Source: Mesostigma viride (Eukaryota; Streptophyta; Mesostigmatophyceae; Mesostigmatales; Mesostigmataceae). From it: a stretch of DNA of 64,000 nt. This document shows positions 10,146 through 20,489 of the stretch, one piece after another; the first letter of the stretch is position 1, and the number at the start of each line of letters is the position of its first letter. Under the pieces are notes generated by a model, which saw nothing but the letters and a program-made list of their open reading frames with translations, was not told the origin of the DNA and made no database searches. The DNA lies in NCBI GenBank assembly GCA_009746045.1, contig RPFO01000406.1:1594030-1658029 (forward strand), written 5' to 3'. Position numbers and translations under genes: made by a program.

Positions 10146-12602
10146 CTAGTCCTCATCTGAGCTGTCACCCTCCCCACAGCAGTTGGGGCAAAACCACGGT
10201 TCCCGTTCCTGGGGCAGGGTCTTGAGGGTGAGACCAACGCACAGCATGTGAGCCCCATGCCCATCCACATCCGGGGTGTCGCACAGCAGGAAGGGGTTGG
10301 CGTCAGTGCTAGCCGCCCCCATGCATTTGATGCACAACACCCTGTCCACGCCATCATCAGAGCTGGTACTGCTGGCATCTCCCCCCTCGTCCTCCCCGCT
10401 GGCCACATCCTCATAGCCGCATCCATGCTCGTACTTGGCGGCTGCCTCCTTCTCCTTGGACCAGTTCAGCCCCTTTGCAATCCGCGACCGCTTCTGCTGC
10501 CGTCTCTTGAAGTTAGGGTCCCGCTTGGTTTCCTGCTTCAGGGTGCGCTCCTTCCGCAACGTCTCCAGCTGGTCCGTCACCGCCTCGGTCACCGCTATGC
10601 CCAGCTTGGCCGCCAGCACTGACCACCAATCTTCTCCATCACGGGCCTTGAGCACGCCCATCATGCAGGCATACGGCCAACGCAAACCCGCAAAGCCCCC
10701 CTTGCCCCCTGGCACAAAGCCGATCTGCACGGAGTGGTGGAATTCATTCATGTTGGACGAGGCATCATGGTTGCAGCGGTCAAGCAGTGCAGGGTTCACA
10801 TACTTCTCAACGGCGTTGTCCACCACACCACGCACGTCCACAATCACCCCCTTGCTGGTAGCCTCGGCAGGCGGCAGCCAGCGTCCTCCCTTCCAGCCCG
10901 GCCTGTTGCTGGTTCCCTTTGCCACGCCACACCAATCCTCCTTCGTCACCTCCTTAGTCTCCTTGTCCTTGTGGTGGTTGCAGTACGTCTCACACCCGTC
11001 GTGCTTGTTGAAACAGTGGTCTATCAGGTTGTGCATTGCCTGTGACAGCCACTCCCCCTTCATGTGCCCATTAATGCGAATGCACCACCTGAAACTGGTA
11101 CATATGTGGGTGATGACATCATCTGTGAGAACCTTGGGCAGCTTGGACAAGTGCTCCTTCCTTGCTTTCAGAAGTGAACCATACAGGCAGTTGCCTAAAT
11201 GGTTCAGATCTTCCTGCTTGGCTGGCACGTGCTCCGTGAGCTTCTCCTGCACCACAGCGTACCAGGATGTGTCACCATCGCTGACCACCTCTGCTGCGTA
11301 CAGGCGCTGCTGCCTTGGCTTAGCACAATCCCCCCCTCCCCTCCCTCCCCTCTCTCCTTGCACACCATGCCAATGTTGAGGCCATCCTGCAGTGACATGA
11401 GGTCATTTAAGAGGGCTACCGCCCCCCATGCCTCCATGCTCTTGCTGGACCCACCGTGATTCCGCCAGCACACGTGCTCAGCCCCTCATCATTGCTACCC
11501 CTTGGTTGCTCACACGTGGGGCACCACCTACCTGAGATGTGGATACCAACAACCTTCTTGCTGGGGCTATGGATCAAAAGCTGCTGCCCCCACAAACTCT
11601 TGAACCCCCTATTGGCCCAGCTCCCATCAAAGCTCACCCTGCAGCCCTGCCTACCCTTCCCATCCATCTTGAACCGCTTGCACTTCATCTCCATCTCTCG
11701 TACCGCCACTCTGTTCTCCTTGATCACCTCAATCAGATGCTCCATGACCACCTGCTCCACAGCACGCACATCCTTATCCCACGTGTCGTGCCCACGTGGG
11801 AACCTAATGCCAAGCACGACGGAGAGACGCACAAGCTGTTGGCGGGACAAGCCAAAGAGCACACCTGCACACGCCAGCAGGCTGCTACAAGCATTGCGCC
11901 TCACACCCAGCCTCAAATCTGAGTTGGGCTGAAGAAGGGGAAAAGGCTGCCACCACGGCTCATTCTCATCACCCGCACCCTTTCCCCTCCCATCCGGGGC
12001 CGTGCTCAGCCTGGGCTTGCAAAAGGGATTGGTGCACCACAGCACAACATCCGAGCAGCTGCCCGCATCGCGCTTTGGCTTCTCCAGCATGCCCAGCTTG
12101 AGAGTGAACCCTAAACAGCATGGGCACGGGAGGGCGGCAGCCATGGCCTCCAGCCCACAAGAATCCACAATAAGCCGGGGCATATCAAAAGGCAAGCCCT
12201 TGTCCTCGACAACGGGAGGCAGCACGACAGCATCTCTGACTTGTTTACCATGCGGCAGCACTTTCTTGGGCGACGGCCGGTAGTGATGTGGAGGATTCCT
12301 CGCTCGCTCCGCACCGGGCAGCACTCCCTCGTCCTCGACAGATGGAGCACCACCCGAATCGCCACCAGCTGTCGCCGTCAGCCCTTCCACCCCGCGCTAG
12401 CAACCCATTCTGCCCGAGTCTGCTCATCCGCGGACTTACGAGGCCGCCCACCACGACGTTTGGCCTCATTTGTAGTCCCCGGCGGCCTGCCTCGACCCCT
12501 GCGCTCCTCAACAGGCGCAGGCAGCTCCACCCCGGATTCGTGTGCTGCGCGTTCTTGCTCCCTACGCTCACGTTGAGCTTGCGATTGCCGCGTTCTGCCC
12601 AT
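10146..12602 (-). CDS. Kolobok-type DDE transposase with AT-hooks and a C-terminal PHD finger
   Basis: Reading starts at ATG 12602. The N-terminus has two AT-hooks (RRGRGRPPG and RRGGRPRKS). A GTAAGT donor at 12439-12434 suggests a short first intron. The next frame (about 12390-11470) has a CPCC...CTNPFC zinc cluster, a conserved segment (NACSSLLACAGVLFGLS) and the catalytic-type block VSFDGSWANRGFKSLWG followed by CPTC. The frame from 11473 carries VCWRNHGGSSKSMEAW, and the frame from 11363 carries VVSDGDTSWYA. This DGSW..RG / C..C / DGD order is that of the Kolobok and Mutator-like group of DDE transposases. The C-terminus ends in a PHD-like finger (CIKC, LLC, HMLC, WFCPNC), a chromatin-reading fold. 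Two of the frame changes lie in or next to G-runs (near 11470 and 11335), which could be indels or sequencing errors. Confidence 0.72.
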
Positions 12603-12637
12603 GATATTGCGCTAATGCTCTGACGTGCTGGCCGGGG

Positions 12638-13018
12638 TCAAAATCTACTTGCGAGCCCTAGACGGTTTGAAGCCGGTGTATTCCCCCCGGCGTCGGGCCA
12701 GCGCTCATGAATGATCGTCTCTACCTCTTCGGGCAACTTTTTCGCTCCGCCCTTCTCGTCAAACCATTTCATTTCTTTGGCAAAATGCCGGTATGCGGCG
12801 TGCCTGAATGCTTTGTTAGAGGCGTCCACCGTTTGCGGGGGGCGGTGATCCTCTGCAGCTGGGCGATTAATAAGATATTTCCTACCCAGAATTGGGATTA
12901 GCGGGACGTGCAACAAATTATTTTTACGCATCCACACGTACAGCTTCAATTGACAATCAACTTCCAGCTCTACGTCCGCGCAACTGTCCGCCATTTCCAC
13001 CCCGCACACACTTTCCAT
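12638..13018 (-). CDS. small second gene of the Kolobok-like element
   Basis: About 126 residues can be read from ATG 13018; ATG 12994 is an alternative. The first half is acidic. The second half has FRHAAYRHFAKEMKWF and a C-terminal VETIIHERWPDAGGNT. The AAYR...W...IR-like pattern recalls short proteins related to the P2X7 cytosolic domain that occur in some transposons, but the match is weak and by eye. It lies between the right terminus and the transposase on the same strand, so it could be a cofactor. The function is unknown. Confidence 0.5.
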   Translation of the reverse strand: MESVCGVEMADSCADVELEVDCQLKLYVWMRKNNLLHVPLIPILGRKYLINRPAAEDHRPPQTVDASNKAFRHAAYRHFAKEMKWFDEKGGAKKLPEEVETIIHERWPDAGGNTPASNRLGLASRF

Positions 13019-13107
13019 TTCGCATTGCGAATTTCTGTGGTCCGGAGTCACTTTCGGTACCGGCGGGAATTTTTTGGCGCGAAATAATTCCGGTGTGTCC
13101 GGACCCC

Positions 13108-13459
13108 TTAAGCCCGCCCCCGCTGGCCTGGCTGGCGATGCTCCTCCCATCCAACCTCCGGGCGGACATGCTCAAGCAGCACACCACCTCCACCACCTCC
13201 GCCGTCGCAGCACAGATCCAGCAGCAGACGCTCGACCTCCGCGAGGAGGCCGGAGCTCAGCCTCATGCAACGTCATCGTCAAGCACTTCGACATGGAGGA
13301 AGGTGAGAATTCCGAGAAGCTTGCACGTGTGTTTGAGATAGAAATTCTTGGTCGCATGCATGGGCCTTACTACTGGTGAGATCGAGCTGGTCGCCCACCG
13401 CCTTCCCCGCGCGCGTGGTAAGGCAGGGGCGCCCCCGCTGCTTCTCACCCTTAAATAAT
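13108..13459 (+). pseudogene. LINE copy 2 resumed: later part of ORF1
   Basis: Immediately after the Kolobok right end, the LINE ORF1 continues with the Pro/Ala linker, then NVIVKHFDMEEGENSEKLAR and a diverged RRM end (GKAGAPPLLLTLK). It picks up where 9287 left off. Frame changes remain, and the C-terminal ORF1 domain is missing. Confidence 0.72.
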
Positions 13460-14112
13460 TAATTAATCCATCCATCCATCCATCCATCGGGGCTAAAATA
13501 AAATAAAATAAAATTTTAACTTATAACATGACTCCGCTGGGAGATCATGTAGCACATATTCCCTTGCTGGATGGGTGGAGGTGGGCAAAGCCACGAAACC
13601 GAACTAATCTAACTCTAATCTAATCTAAATCTAGAAAACCCTAATTATTCTACTCAGCAAAGCGCCCCTTCGCTCTTAAGGGTAGGGGGGGGGGCTTGCC
13701 CACAGGGGCTGGCGTGTGAGCCTGGACAATCGTCTTGGCACCTCTTCTTCTTCTGCATAGCAGTCCAAGCAAGAGAGAGGGAGTGAATGCGATGTTCAAA
13801 CGGGGCTGGGACCAAGTGCTAGAGTAGGTCGGCCAGCAACTGCTGTGGGTAGGTCATGACATGTTTGCCTACCTTCTTAGGTATGTCCTTGGGGCCAGGC
13901 CAGGTCAGGACACGCCGCCCTGGCTGGCCAAGCCGCTGGGGGCCTGCCAGACCGAGGTCGGTGTCTACCTGGCTGGTGCGAGCAAGATGTCCTACGAATG
14001 CTATCCTACGCTGAACATCTAATCGATCTCGCGTCCAAAATGAGAGGCATACCCTGGTGCAAAGATTCTAAACGGACCTATCTATGCGTAATTAACCTAC
14101 TGGCGCTCGAAG
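13460..14112 (-). mobile_element. LINE 3' end (ORF2 terminus remnant, 3' UTR and tail), inverted
   Basis: On the minus strand this matches the plus-strand LINE end at 25225-25770: remnants of the ORF2 C-terminus near 13880-14060, a 3' UTR, then the terminal word ATGTGCTACATGATCTCCCA and the hairpin CTCC..GGAG near 13527-13540. It finishes with an AAAAT-type tandem tail and CCATC repeats at 13467-13490. The coding part is riddled with stops. Confidence 0.65.
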
Positions 14113-14432
14113 CCGGGTTGGCAAATACGTGTGCGGGGTATAATACGCGGACCTAAAATACGCGTATTATACGTGGGGGGTGTAAAATACGTGGCGGTAA
14201 AATACGCGACAGTTTTTGTGGTCCAATTGTCAGTCACCCAATTAGCACGCTCCTTGATGATGGTCATGCAATTATTGCAACTGAAATTTGGTGTATATGC
14301 TTATTTATTAACATCTTCCATTTATGCCCTGGAATCCTATCTGATTATGATTTGTTAAATGCAGGGGGGAGCAGGCTGCAACGGGAATAGTAAGGAATCA
14401 ATTAATTAATTGATTGTAAGGAAAGCCATCCA
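14113..14432. other. AT-rich stretch with repeated AATACGCG words
   Basis: Repeated TAATACGCG, AAATACGCG and AAAATACGTG words near 14130-14210 resemble both ends of the hAT element at 20331-23499. This could be one end of the hAT fragment that follows. Terminal inverted repeats were not found. Confidence 0.35.
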
Positions 14433-15039
14433 CTATATAATGCATGAGAGGACATAAGACACAACTTCCGAGAAGGAGGGGTGACGTGCCCTCCTTTGTA
14501 CTGGATCATGCCGGCCACCATCTGCTTGAAAGTCTGAGGCGCTCTCAGCCGCATTGAAGGCAATGCCGTTCTCGATAAAAAATTCGGCAGCCAGCAGCTG
14601 GACACCTTTCTCGTCGACGGGAACCAGCCATTTGGTGATGCTCAGCTGGCGTTTGCTGGGAACCGACGACAAGTCAGCCGGCGCAGCCCCTCCCATCTCC
14701 GCCATTGCCCTCAGTGTTCAAATTGTGCTGCTTCTTGGCGTCTGACTTCTGCAACTTGTTGTTAGCAATCCTGAGAAACCTGCTCCGGATATTCGGTGGA
14801 ATTTTGTCGCAGGGTAACATCCCTTTTCCTGCGATTCCGGCAAAGTGTGCACGGACTCGGAATACGCTGATTGCCCCCGCCCCGTATGAGAACTTCTTGT
14901 TGCAAAATGAGCAGAACTTATTCGACACAAACTGCGTTTTGTTACTAACAGCATCTGTGACCGCTTCTTTCTTCTCGAGAACCAAATCCCATTCGGGCCC
15001 TTTCTTCTTCATGGCTGCAAATCGAAAATGGCTGCACAC
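14433..15039 (-). pseudogene. hAT transposase N-terminal fragment with BED zinc finger
   Basis: The frame from 15039 encodes a BED-type finger: CSFCNKKFSYGAGAISVFR, then H in RAHFAGIAGKGMLPC. After a frame change near 14700 it continues as QLSITKWLVPVDE and AAEFFIENGIAFNAAES, the segment that precedes the catalytic domain in hAT transposases. The catalytic RNase-H-like domain is absent, so it is a deletion derivative or fragment. I could not define its termini. Confidence 0.65.
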
Positions 15040-15580
15040 TGTCGCACAGTCGCACTGGCCTCGTCGTCGCTATATTGCATTACACCGTCAGTAGCACAGC
15101 TGGCATTTGCTGGCACCTGCCAAAAATAGCACCCCCCTCAGGGGGGTACACTGCCCACGGGGTTCGAGACACATATAATGCATTATGGACCATTTCTTCA
15201 AATCTGCTGGCCCTGGCCCTTTGAGAGGAGTGAAATATATTCACAGGCATGCCAAAAATGCATTGGCAACATGATATGTCACAAAACTGTGAACGCTAGC
15301 TACCAAATGGCCGAAGCCAGCTGGCACCGTTATAACGGTGCCAGCTGGCAGGGGTATAAATGGTAGCTTAACAACACAAAACTTTATTCCAGTTGGCATA
15401 AAACATCAAGGGATGCCCAAATGGGCATAATGCACCATACCCAGGTGATAAAACAAGAGACCATGCCGTATAACACATGCCAACATGCCACAAGGGGCCA
15501 AAATGGCACTAGCGCGCGCGGTAGCGCATGACTAGCCAAGGGTGTAGCTAACTGTCAAGGCTACCTGGCTATATATGCCA
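15040..15580. other. non-coding stretch between hAT fragment and piggyBac gene
   Basis: It holds the short palindrome CCCCCCTCAGGGGGG near 15130, the 32-bp palindrome at 15317-15348, and GC-rich words downstream of the piggyBac stop. The left end of the piggyBac element should lie here, but no TTAA with matching terminal bases could be identified with confidence. Confidence 0.45.
15317..15348. repeat. 32-bp perfect palindrome inside a longer imperfect hairpin
   Basis: The sequence reads identically on both strands around the centre GTTATAAC, with arms CCAGCTGGCACC. The flanks extend the symmetry (AGCTACC at 15298 and GGTAGCT at 15362). It may be two element ends meeting, or a hairpin terminus. 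Confidence 0.85.
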
Positions 15581-15582
15581 AA

Positions 15583-17957
15583 CTACGCCGGATTGCGCCT
15601 CTGGGTGCGCAGGTACTGCCTCCTACGAGGCCCTGTCAGCTGGGTGCCAGCTGCCAGCGTGCGGGTCGTGCGGCCATTGGCCTCAGCCCACGCGCGGCCA
15701 GCCGGGCTGCGGGCTGACAGGGGCTGCATGGCACGCTGGCGGCGGTCGTCGTCGTCGAGGCCAGCCACTGGCCCTGCGTGGAACACGTTCCAGCACGTGC
15801 CCGTACACAGTGCCTGGTTGCAGTCCTTGCACCAGAAGTTGGTGCGCTTGCGCTCGGGATCGTGGCGCACACCACGCACTGCGCCGACTCCGTCCACGGG
15901 ATGCGCTCGGGCCTGAGGTGGGTGCCGCTGAACCGCCCGTCCAGCCCAGGCTGGTGGCCCCCAGGATGCGATCCATGTCCAGCCGGGCGCCATGCCACTG
16001 GTTGTTCACTAGCTGCTGTGCGAGCAAGCTGAGGAACCCCACGTGGGAGAGGCAGTCGGGGCGGTTGGCGCGGGTGAGAGTCTGCAGGATGTAGGCGTTG
16101 ACGACTGAGTTGGCCAGGTGCCCTGTGGCGGCCCGGTGCCACCACACCCGGGAGACGAGGGCCTTCTGCAGGTCGTAATTGCTGGCCAGCTGGTCAAACT
16201 TGTCGACCGCCTTGTAGCAGCTCCAATACGCGGGGATGAGGGACGGGGCAGTCACCATGACGCGCTGGTCACGGCCACCGTGGCGGCTGACCATCGCCTC
16301 CTCCAAGGGGATGCCCTTGCCCAGCACCCACACGAGCTTGCGGTCCTGCCAGGCGCACAGGGTCAGCCCATCCTTGTTGACAGCCCATGCGTAGTCCCCC
16401 TGGGCTGGCCTGCGGGGCATGCGGGCCTTGACCTGGGCGACGGGGATGCCACGGCGGTTGGGGAGCACTGTGCCCACCACGCGGTGGCCCATGCGGTGGC
16501 ATGTCTCAATCACCTCACGCCCGGTGTAGAACCGGTCCATGGCCATGTGGACCCCGTGTGGCAGCGTGCTGGCGAGCTCACTCACCACGTGGAAGGTGTG
16601 GTTGACCTGGGGCAGCTTGTCGTACGTGTTAGCATGGTAGAGGTAGCCGGTGGGCCAGTCGTTCAGGCAATACTGCTTCACGTGGAAGGGGGCAGGCTTG
16701 CTTGGGTTGAAGCACCTGATCGGGCACAACTTGTGCCTGGACGCGATGCTTCTCTCGTCGATGGCGGCCGCGCTGCCCGGGATGAAGTACCTCTTGTATG
16801 CCTTGTTCAAGATGTCCTCCAGCCACAAGAACTGCCACAGTCGCCACTCGCGTGTCTGCGTGTTGGGGGGCGCTGGGCAGAGTCCTGGAAGTGCAAGAAG
16901 CGTGTAATCTGCTGGAAGCGGCGCAAGGGCATCACGTTCTGCAGGTTGGCAGCATGAGCAGCACCGAGTGGCTGGCCAGAAAAATAATCCTCCCGGGCAG
17001 GCATGCCCACGAGTGACATGGTCAGGAGGATGCCAAGCCACTTGCCCAGCTCGTTCATGGAAAGAGGCGACCACTCCCGTGCCCCAGCAGATGCCGAGCG
17101 CTGCTTCTCCTCGCATAGCGGTTTGTCTCGGTCACAATCCGCTCCAGCACGAGGGCAGGCTGCCAAAACAGCAGGAACAAGTCGAGAGGAGAAAACCTGT
17201 GAGGAACACCTGGGATGTTCTGATACATCGCCGTGCGCTCACGGTCAAACGGCGCACCATGCGGAACTCGGGGCAGCTCTGCAGGATCCGGCTTGCCAGT
17301 GCCGAACACCCACTCATCCCCGCCATCGTCGCCACCATCCGGAGCATCATCCCCGCATCTTCCGACTCAGCATCGCTGTCCACAAGCTCGGGAACGATGT
17401 CGTCGTCATCAGAAGAGTCGCTGGGCTCGGAGTCGGGTAGATCCGGAGGGGGCAGCAGCTGCAGACGCCTCCTTGGCATTCTGCCGGTTGCAGGCGTCCT
17501 CCTCGGGTTGCCTGCACGACGCTTGGCACGTTTCTTGGGCGGGGAGGAGGAAATATCCTCGCTCTCCTGCTCATCATCGCTGTCGGGCTCCGATGAAGAC
17601 TCCGGGGCATCTGAGTCGTCATCTGCGCTCCCAGCCCCCTGCATGCCCATCGTTGCCTGCATCCCCTCCCTCCTCCACCTCCTCATCCGCAGGCCTAGAG
17701 GCCTCTCCTACCTTCTGCCACTGAAAAATCTCGTCTTTCGTCAACTTATACCTTAGTGGATCGCCGGGAAACTTGCACCATGCTGCATTTTGGCCGCGTA
17801 CCAACTCCGCTACCCTGCCGTCTACGCGGTGGCGCGCATGATTTGCACCGAATTCCTGCACTGCCCACGCCTCCCCGAAGTAGGCCGGAGGCAATGCTAC
17901 CTTGATTCCAAGTTTCAATCGAAATGTGGCCAGCAGCTGGCCAGTAGGCGACGCCAT
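15583..17957 (-). pseudogene. piggyBac transposase, read in several frames
   Basis: The start is ATG 17957 (MASPTGQLLATFRLKLG), followed by an acidic, basic-patch-rich N-terminal region. The frame near 17260-17090 has FSPLDLFLLFWQ, and the next one has MNELGKWLGILLTMSLVGM and RFQQITRFLHFQD. The long frame from 17116 holds the catalytic core: AIDERSI (first Asp), MAMDRFYTG (second Asp), VGTVLPNRRGIP and VDKFDQLASNYDLQKALVS (third Asp). The C-terminus has the cysteine-rich finger typical of piggyBac (CVVC, WCKDCNQALCTGTCW..FH) in two frames. About four frame switches are needed, some perhaps introns, so it is probably inactive. piggyBac enzymes excise precisely at TTAA. Confidence 0.8.
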
Positions 17958-18273
17958 GTCTGCCGAGCTAGGTCAGACGTCGTCTTCGTCGTCGTGCATG
18001 TCTTTTTGCAAAAAACGCGCTTTTTTTTCCCGCCGAAAGTACCCCAGGACCAGGGTACCCCCCTGGGTTTGCCAGATCATAACTCCCTGGCCAATTGTCC
18101 AAAGTACGGTCTGAATAGTGCCAGCCATAGCTTACGTCTAGATCTTTCGATCCCCCCAGGTTTGACCGTTAAATTATTTTTGGCGCGGCGCCTGGTTCTG
18201 CCACAAACTCAGTCCGTTAGAGTGGCGCGAGATCAACTGGCGCCACGAAAACGGACTCAGTACAGTTTAAGGG

Positions 18274-19560
18274 TTAAAGGTGAGGAGCACGGGTGCCGGG
18301 CCAGCCTTCCCCCGCGCGCGGGGGAGGCGGACAGCCGACATGTCCAGCTCACCAGTGAGTAACATGGGGGCAAGAATGGCGCGCTTAAATGCCTCAAGAA
18401 GGCTCGTGGAGGTCTCACCTGCCGGCTGGTCGAAGTGCTTGACGATGACATTGTGGCTGCGCCGGGCGATGTCGGCTTCCTCGCGAAGGTCGAGGGCTTG
18501 TTGCTTGAGTTGTGCCGAGATGGTGGAGGTGGTGGAGGTGGTGTGCTGCTTAATAAGCAAGTCCGCCCAGGTGGAGGGAGCATCGCCGGCCGGGCCAGCA
18601 GGCGCCGGCTGGGCGGCGATGTCCTTCACCGACTGGGCGGTGAGGCCGGCGGTGTCATGCAAGCTCTCAAGGGCGTTGGCGGTGGCTTGAAGGCGTTGGT
18701 CGAGGTCGAGGAGCTGGGCTTTGATGTCGGCAGTGGAGGCGGAAATGGCAGTGGAGGTCAGTGAAGGCGGCGGCGGTGGAAATGTGAGGAAGTTCAGCAG
18801 TCAGCGTGCCACCGATTGCTGCTATGTCGGCAGCAAGGGGGGTCACGTGCTGCTGAAAGGCTTCCGTGAGGATGGAACGGAGTGCGGGGGCGGAGATGGA
18901 TGGAGCCCAGATCTCACCATCAGAGCGCTGGAGAAGAGAGTTGAGGACGGCGTGCTGGAGTTGCCGGGGCGGGGACACCCGAACATCTGGTTGATGTTGT
19001 GCCAGCGACGGCCGTCGCTGACGAGGAGGCGTCCAGTGGCGTGGAGATGGAGGCACAGGTCGTAAAGCCAGGCGTAGTCCCCGAAGAAGATGTGATGCAT
19101 AGCATCACTCGGAGAAATGGTGGTCCAGTCGTAATCATCGACCTGGAAAGGTTGGAGCCGACAGCGCGGTTCCGAGAAGCGTGGCCCTCCAGTTTTGTCG
19201 GCGGGGCGGGCGCGTTTAGGGTCAGGCGATGCCGATGGCGAGGCATTGAGGCCGGGAGGTTGCTGGGCGACCACCAGTGCACGACTAGTGTCACCGCTGC
19301 CTGCCGGATCTGGCAAAGCGGCAGCCTCAGCTGCCGCATTGTCAAAGGCGAGCGCATCCGCCAAACTGCGTTGCGTCGACGGGCGTTTGCTCGTCATATA
19401 TTGCGTTTTAGATTCGGAAAATTATATCAGCATGTGCGTCTTAGAAAGATGAAGCGATAGTGATAGTCACGGCTAAATTCGGTGCTTAAACGTGAAAGTT
19501 ATGAGCTCCGATAGCCATGGCTACCTCGTGGCTCGTGGCTCGTGGCTCGTGGCTCGTCGT
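18274..19560 (-). pseudogene. LINE copy 3, 5' UTR and ORF1, cut by piggyBac
   Basis: This copy reads right to left. The 5' UTR (19560-19397) has four GAGCCAC heptamers, and ORF1 starts at ATG 19397 (MTSKRPSTQRSLADALAF). The N-terminal domain includes FFGDYAWLYDLCLHLHATG and SDGRRWHNINQMFG. The coiled coil and RRM segment (NVIVKHFDQPAGETSTSLLE) follow, ending at GPAPVLLTF where the piggyBac element begins. It changes frame near 18850. It is the best view of the ORF1 N-terminus in the window. Confidence 0.78.
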
Positions 19561-19875
19561 TTTCACCTTTGCGGGGTGCCAAATCAGAATACTCTGAGGT
19601 ACAACCTGCCGTTGGTGGGTGTAAACTGCCACCTACTCGGGGTGCACAAGTGCACCTGCACTACCATGTATTCCAGCGGCTAAGGTGCGGGCATGGGGTG
19701 GAAGACTAAATTAATTAAATTGGAACATATCCGTAGGGAGTACATGTAGCACATGTCCCCGAGGCACATGGAGTACTTGGAGTAGATTGCCCGCGAAAAT
19801 ATGCCAAGCTATTAATTAGTAACATAACTCCGTTGGGAGTATACATGTAGCACATATCCCCATATGCCTATAATC
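19561..19875. repeat. spacer between head-to-head LINE copies with two inverted LINE tails
   Basis: Two copies of the LINE 3'-terminal word lie here on the minus strand, near 19727-19770 and 19818-19866. Each has the GGGAGTA.ATGTAGCACAT core and the second has the full CTCCGTTGGGAG hairpin. They are short, so they are 3' stubs of heavily 5'-truncated insertions. Confidence 0.6.
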
Positions 19876-20330
19876 GATGAGCCACGAGGTAGCCATGGCT
19901 GACGGCGGAGCTCATAACTTTCACGTTTGAGCACCGAATTTAGCCGTGAATATCACAATCGACGCGTCTTTCTACGACGCACATGCTGATATAATTTTCC
20001 GAAGCTATTACGCAATATATGACGAGCAAACGCTCCTCGACGCAACGCAGCCTGGCGGCTGCGCGAGGCAATGAAAATACGTCTGCAGCTCCGGCTGCAG
20101 CTTCGCCCACCGGCCCAGAAGGCAGCGGCGCCACTAGCCAAGCTCTAGTGGTCGCCCAGCCCGGGCTCGGCTCGCCAGCAGCGTCGCCTGAACCCAAGCG
20201 CAGTCGCCCTGCCGAGCTCGGGCTTTTGGACGAGTACGACTTTGGCGCCAACCAGCCCGGCTATTTTGACAAGCTCACACCCGAGCGCATCCTGGTGCAC
20301 GTGTTTTTCGGGACGCACGCCTCTCTTATA
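19876..20330 (+). pseudogene. LINE copy 4, 5' UTR and start of ORF1
   Basis: The 5' UTR is close to that of copies 2 and 3. ORF1 starts at ATG 20019 (MTSKRSSTQRSLAAARG) and stays in one frame to HVFFGTHASLIQ, where the hAT element begins after the target word CTCTTATA. The copy resumes at 23500. Confidence 0.8.
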
Positions 20331-20428
20331 CAGTGATGGGCCATACGCGATACGCGTCGTACGCGGCCCCAGGTGTATAATGTATAATACGCGGTGTAAA
20401 TGTGTTATACGCTAATCGTACGCTAACT

Positions 20429-20471
20429 GTTGAAAACCCCTTTTTTGGCATGGTTTTGAGGGGTTTTCAAC
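20429..20471. repeat. subterminal hairpin in the hAT element
   Basis: GTTGAAAACCCC (20429-20440) is mirrored by GGGGTTTTCAAC (20460-20471) with a 19-base loop, a perfect 12-bp stem near the left end of the element. Confidence 0.8.
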
Positions 20472-20489
20472 ATTCTGAGCAACCAAGCA

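Larger units (their letters stand above)
9288..13107 (-). mobile_element. autonomous Kolobok-like DNA transposon
   Basis: This 3.82-kb element has 20-bp inverted termini, GGGGTCCGGACACACCGGAA at the left and its complement at the right. The right flank is TTAA (13108-13111); the left flank reads TTACTA, which looks like TTAA with two extra bases. The flanking DNA is one LINE ORF1 copy, broken at 9287 and resumed at 13108, so the empty site is visible. The element carries a transposase gene and a small second gene, both minus strand. TTAA duplication and the transposase type point to Kolobok rather than piggyBac. Poly-G frame changes in the transposase leave open whether it is dead or an assembly artefact. 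Confidence 0.82.
15100..18273 (-). mobile_element. piggyBac-type DNA transposon (left boundary approximate)
   Basis: The right end is at 18273. On the minus strand the element starts CCCTTAAACTG next to TTAA (18274-18277), and the DNA beyond is a LINE ORF1 copy cut at that point. The element contains the piggyBac transposase below. The left end lies somewhere between about 15.0 and 15.6 kb and was not resolved; a GGGGGGTAC word near 15140 has a counterpart near 18060, so that area may be subterminal. Confidence 0.65.

Noticed and set aside
10435-11379. 314-residue plus-strand frame
   Set aside because: It is antisense to the Kolobok transposase; the minus strand has the conserved motifs.
9288-13107. 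Calling the element piggyBac because of its TTAA target
   Set aside because: The transposase lacks the piggyBac DRFYT and VD..DQ motifs, which are present instead in the 15.6-18.0 kb gene.
14113-15039. Merging the BED-finger fragment with the hAT element at 20331-23499
   Set aside because: They share only AATACGCG-type words; the termini of the fragment could not be found and the coding parts do not overlap.
16118-17756. Plus-strand frames of 279 and 262 residues
   Set aside because: They are antisense to the piggyBac transposase, whose catalytic motifs lie on the minus strand.
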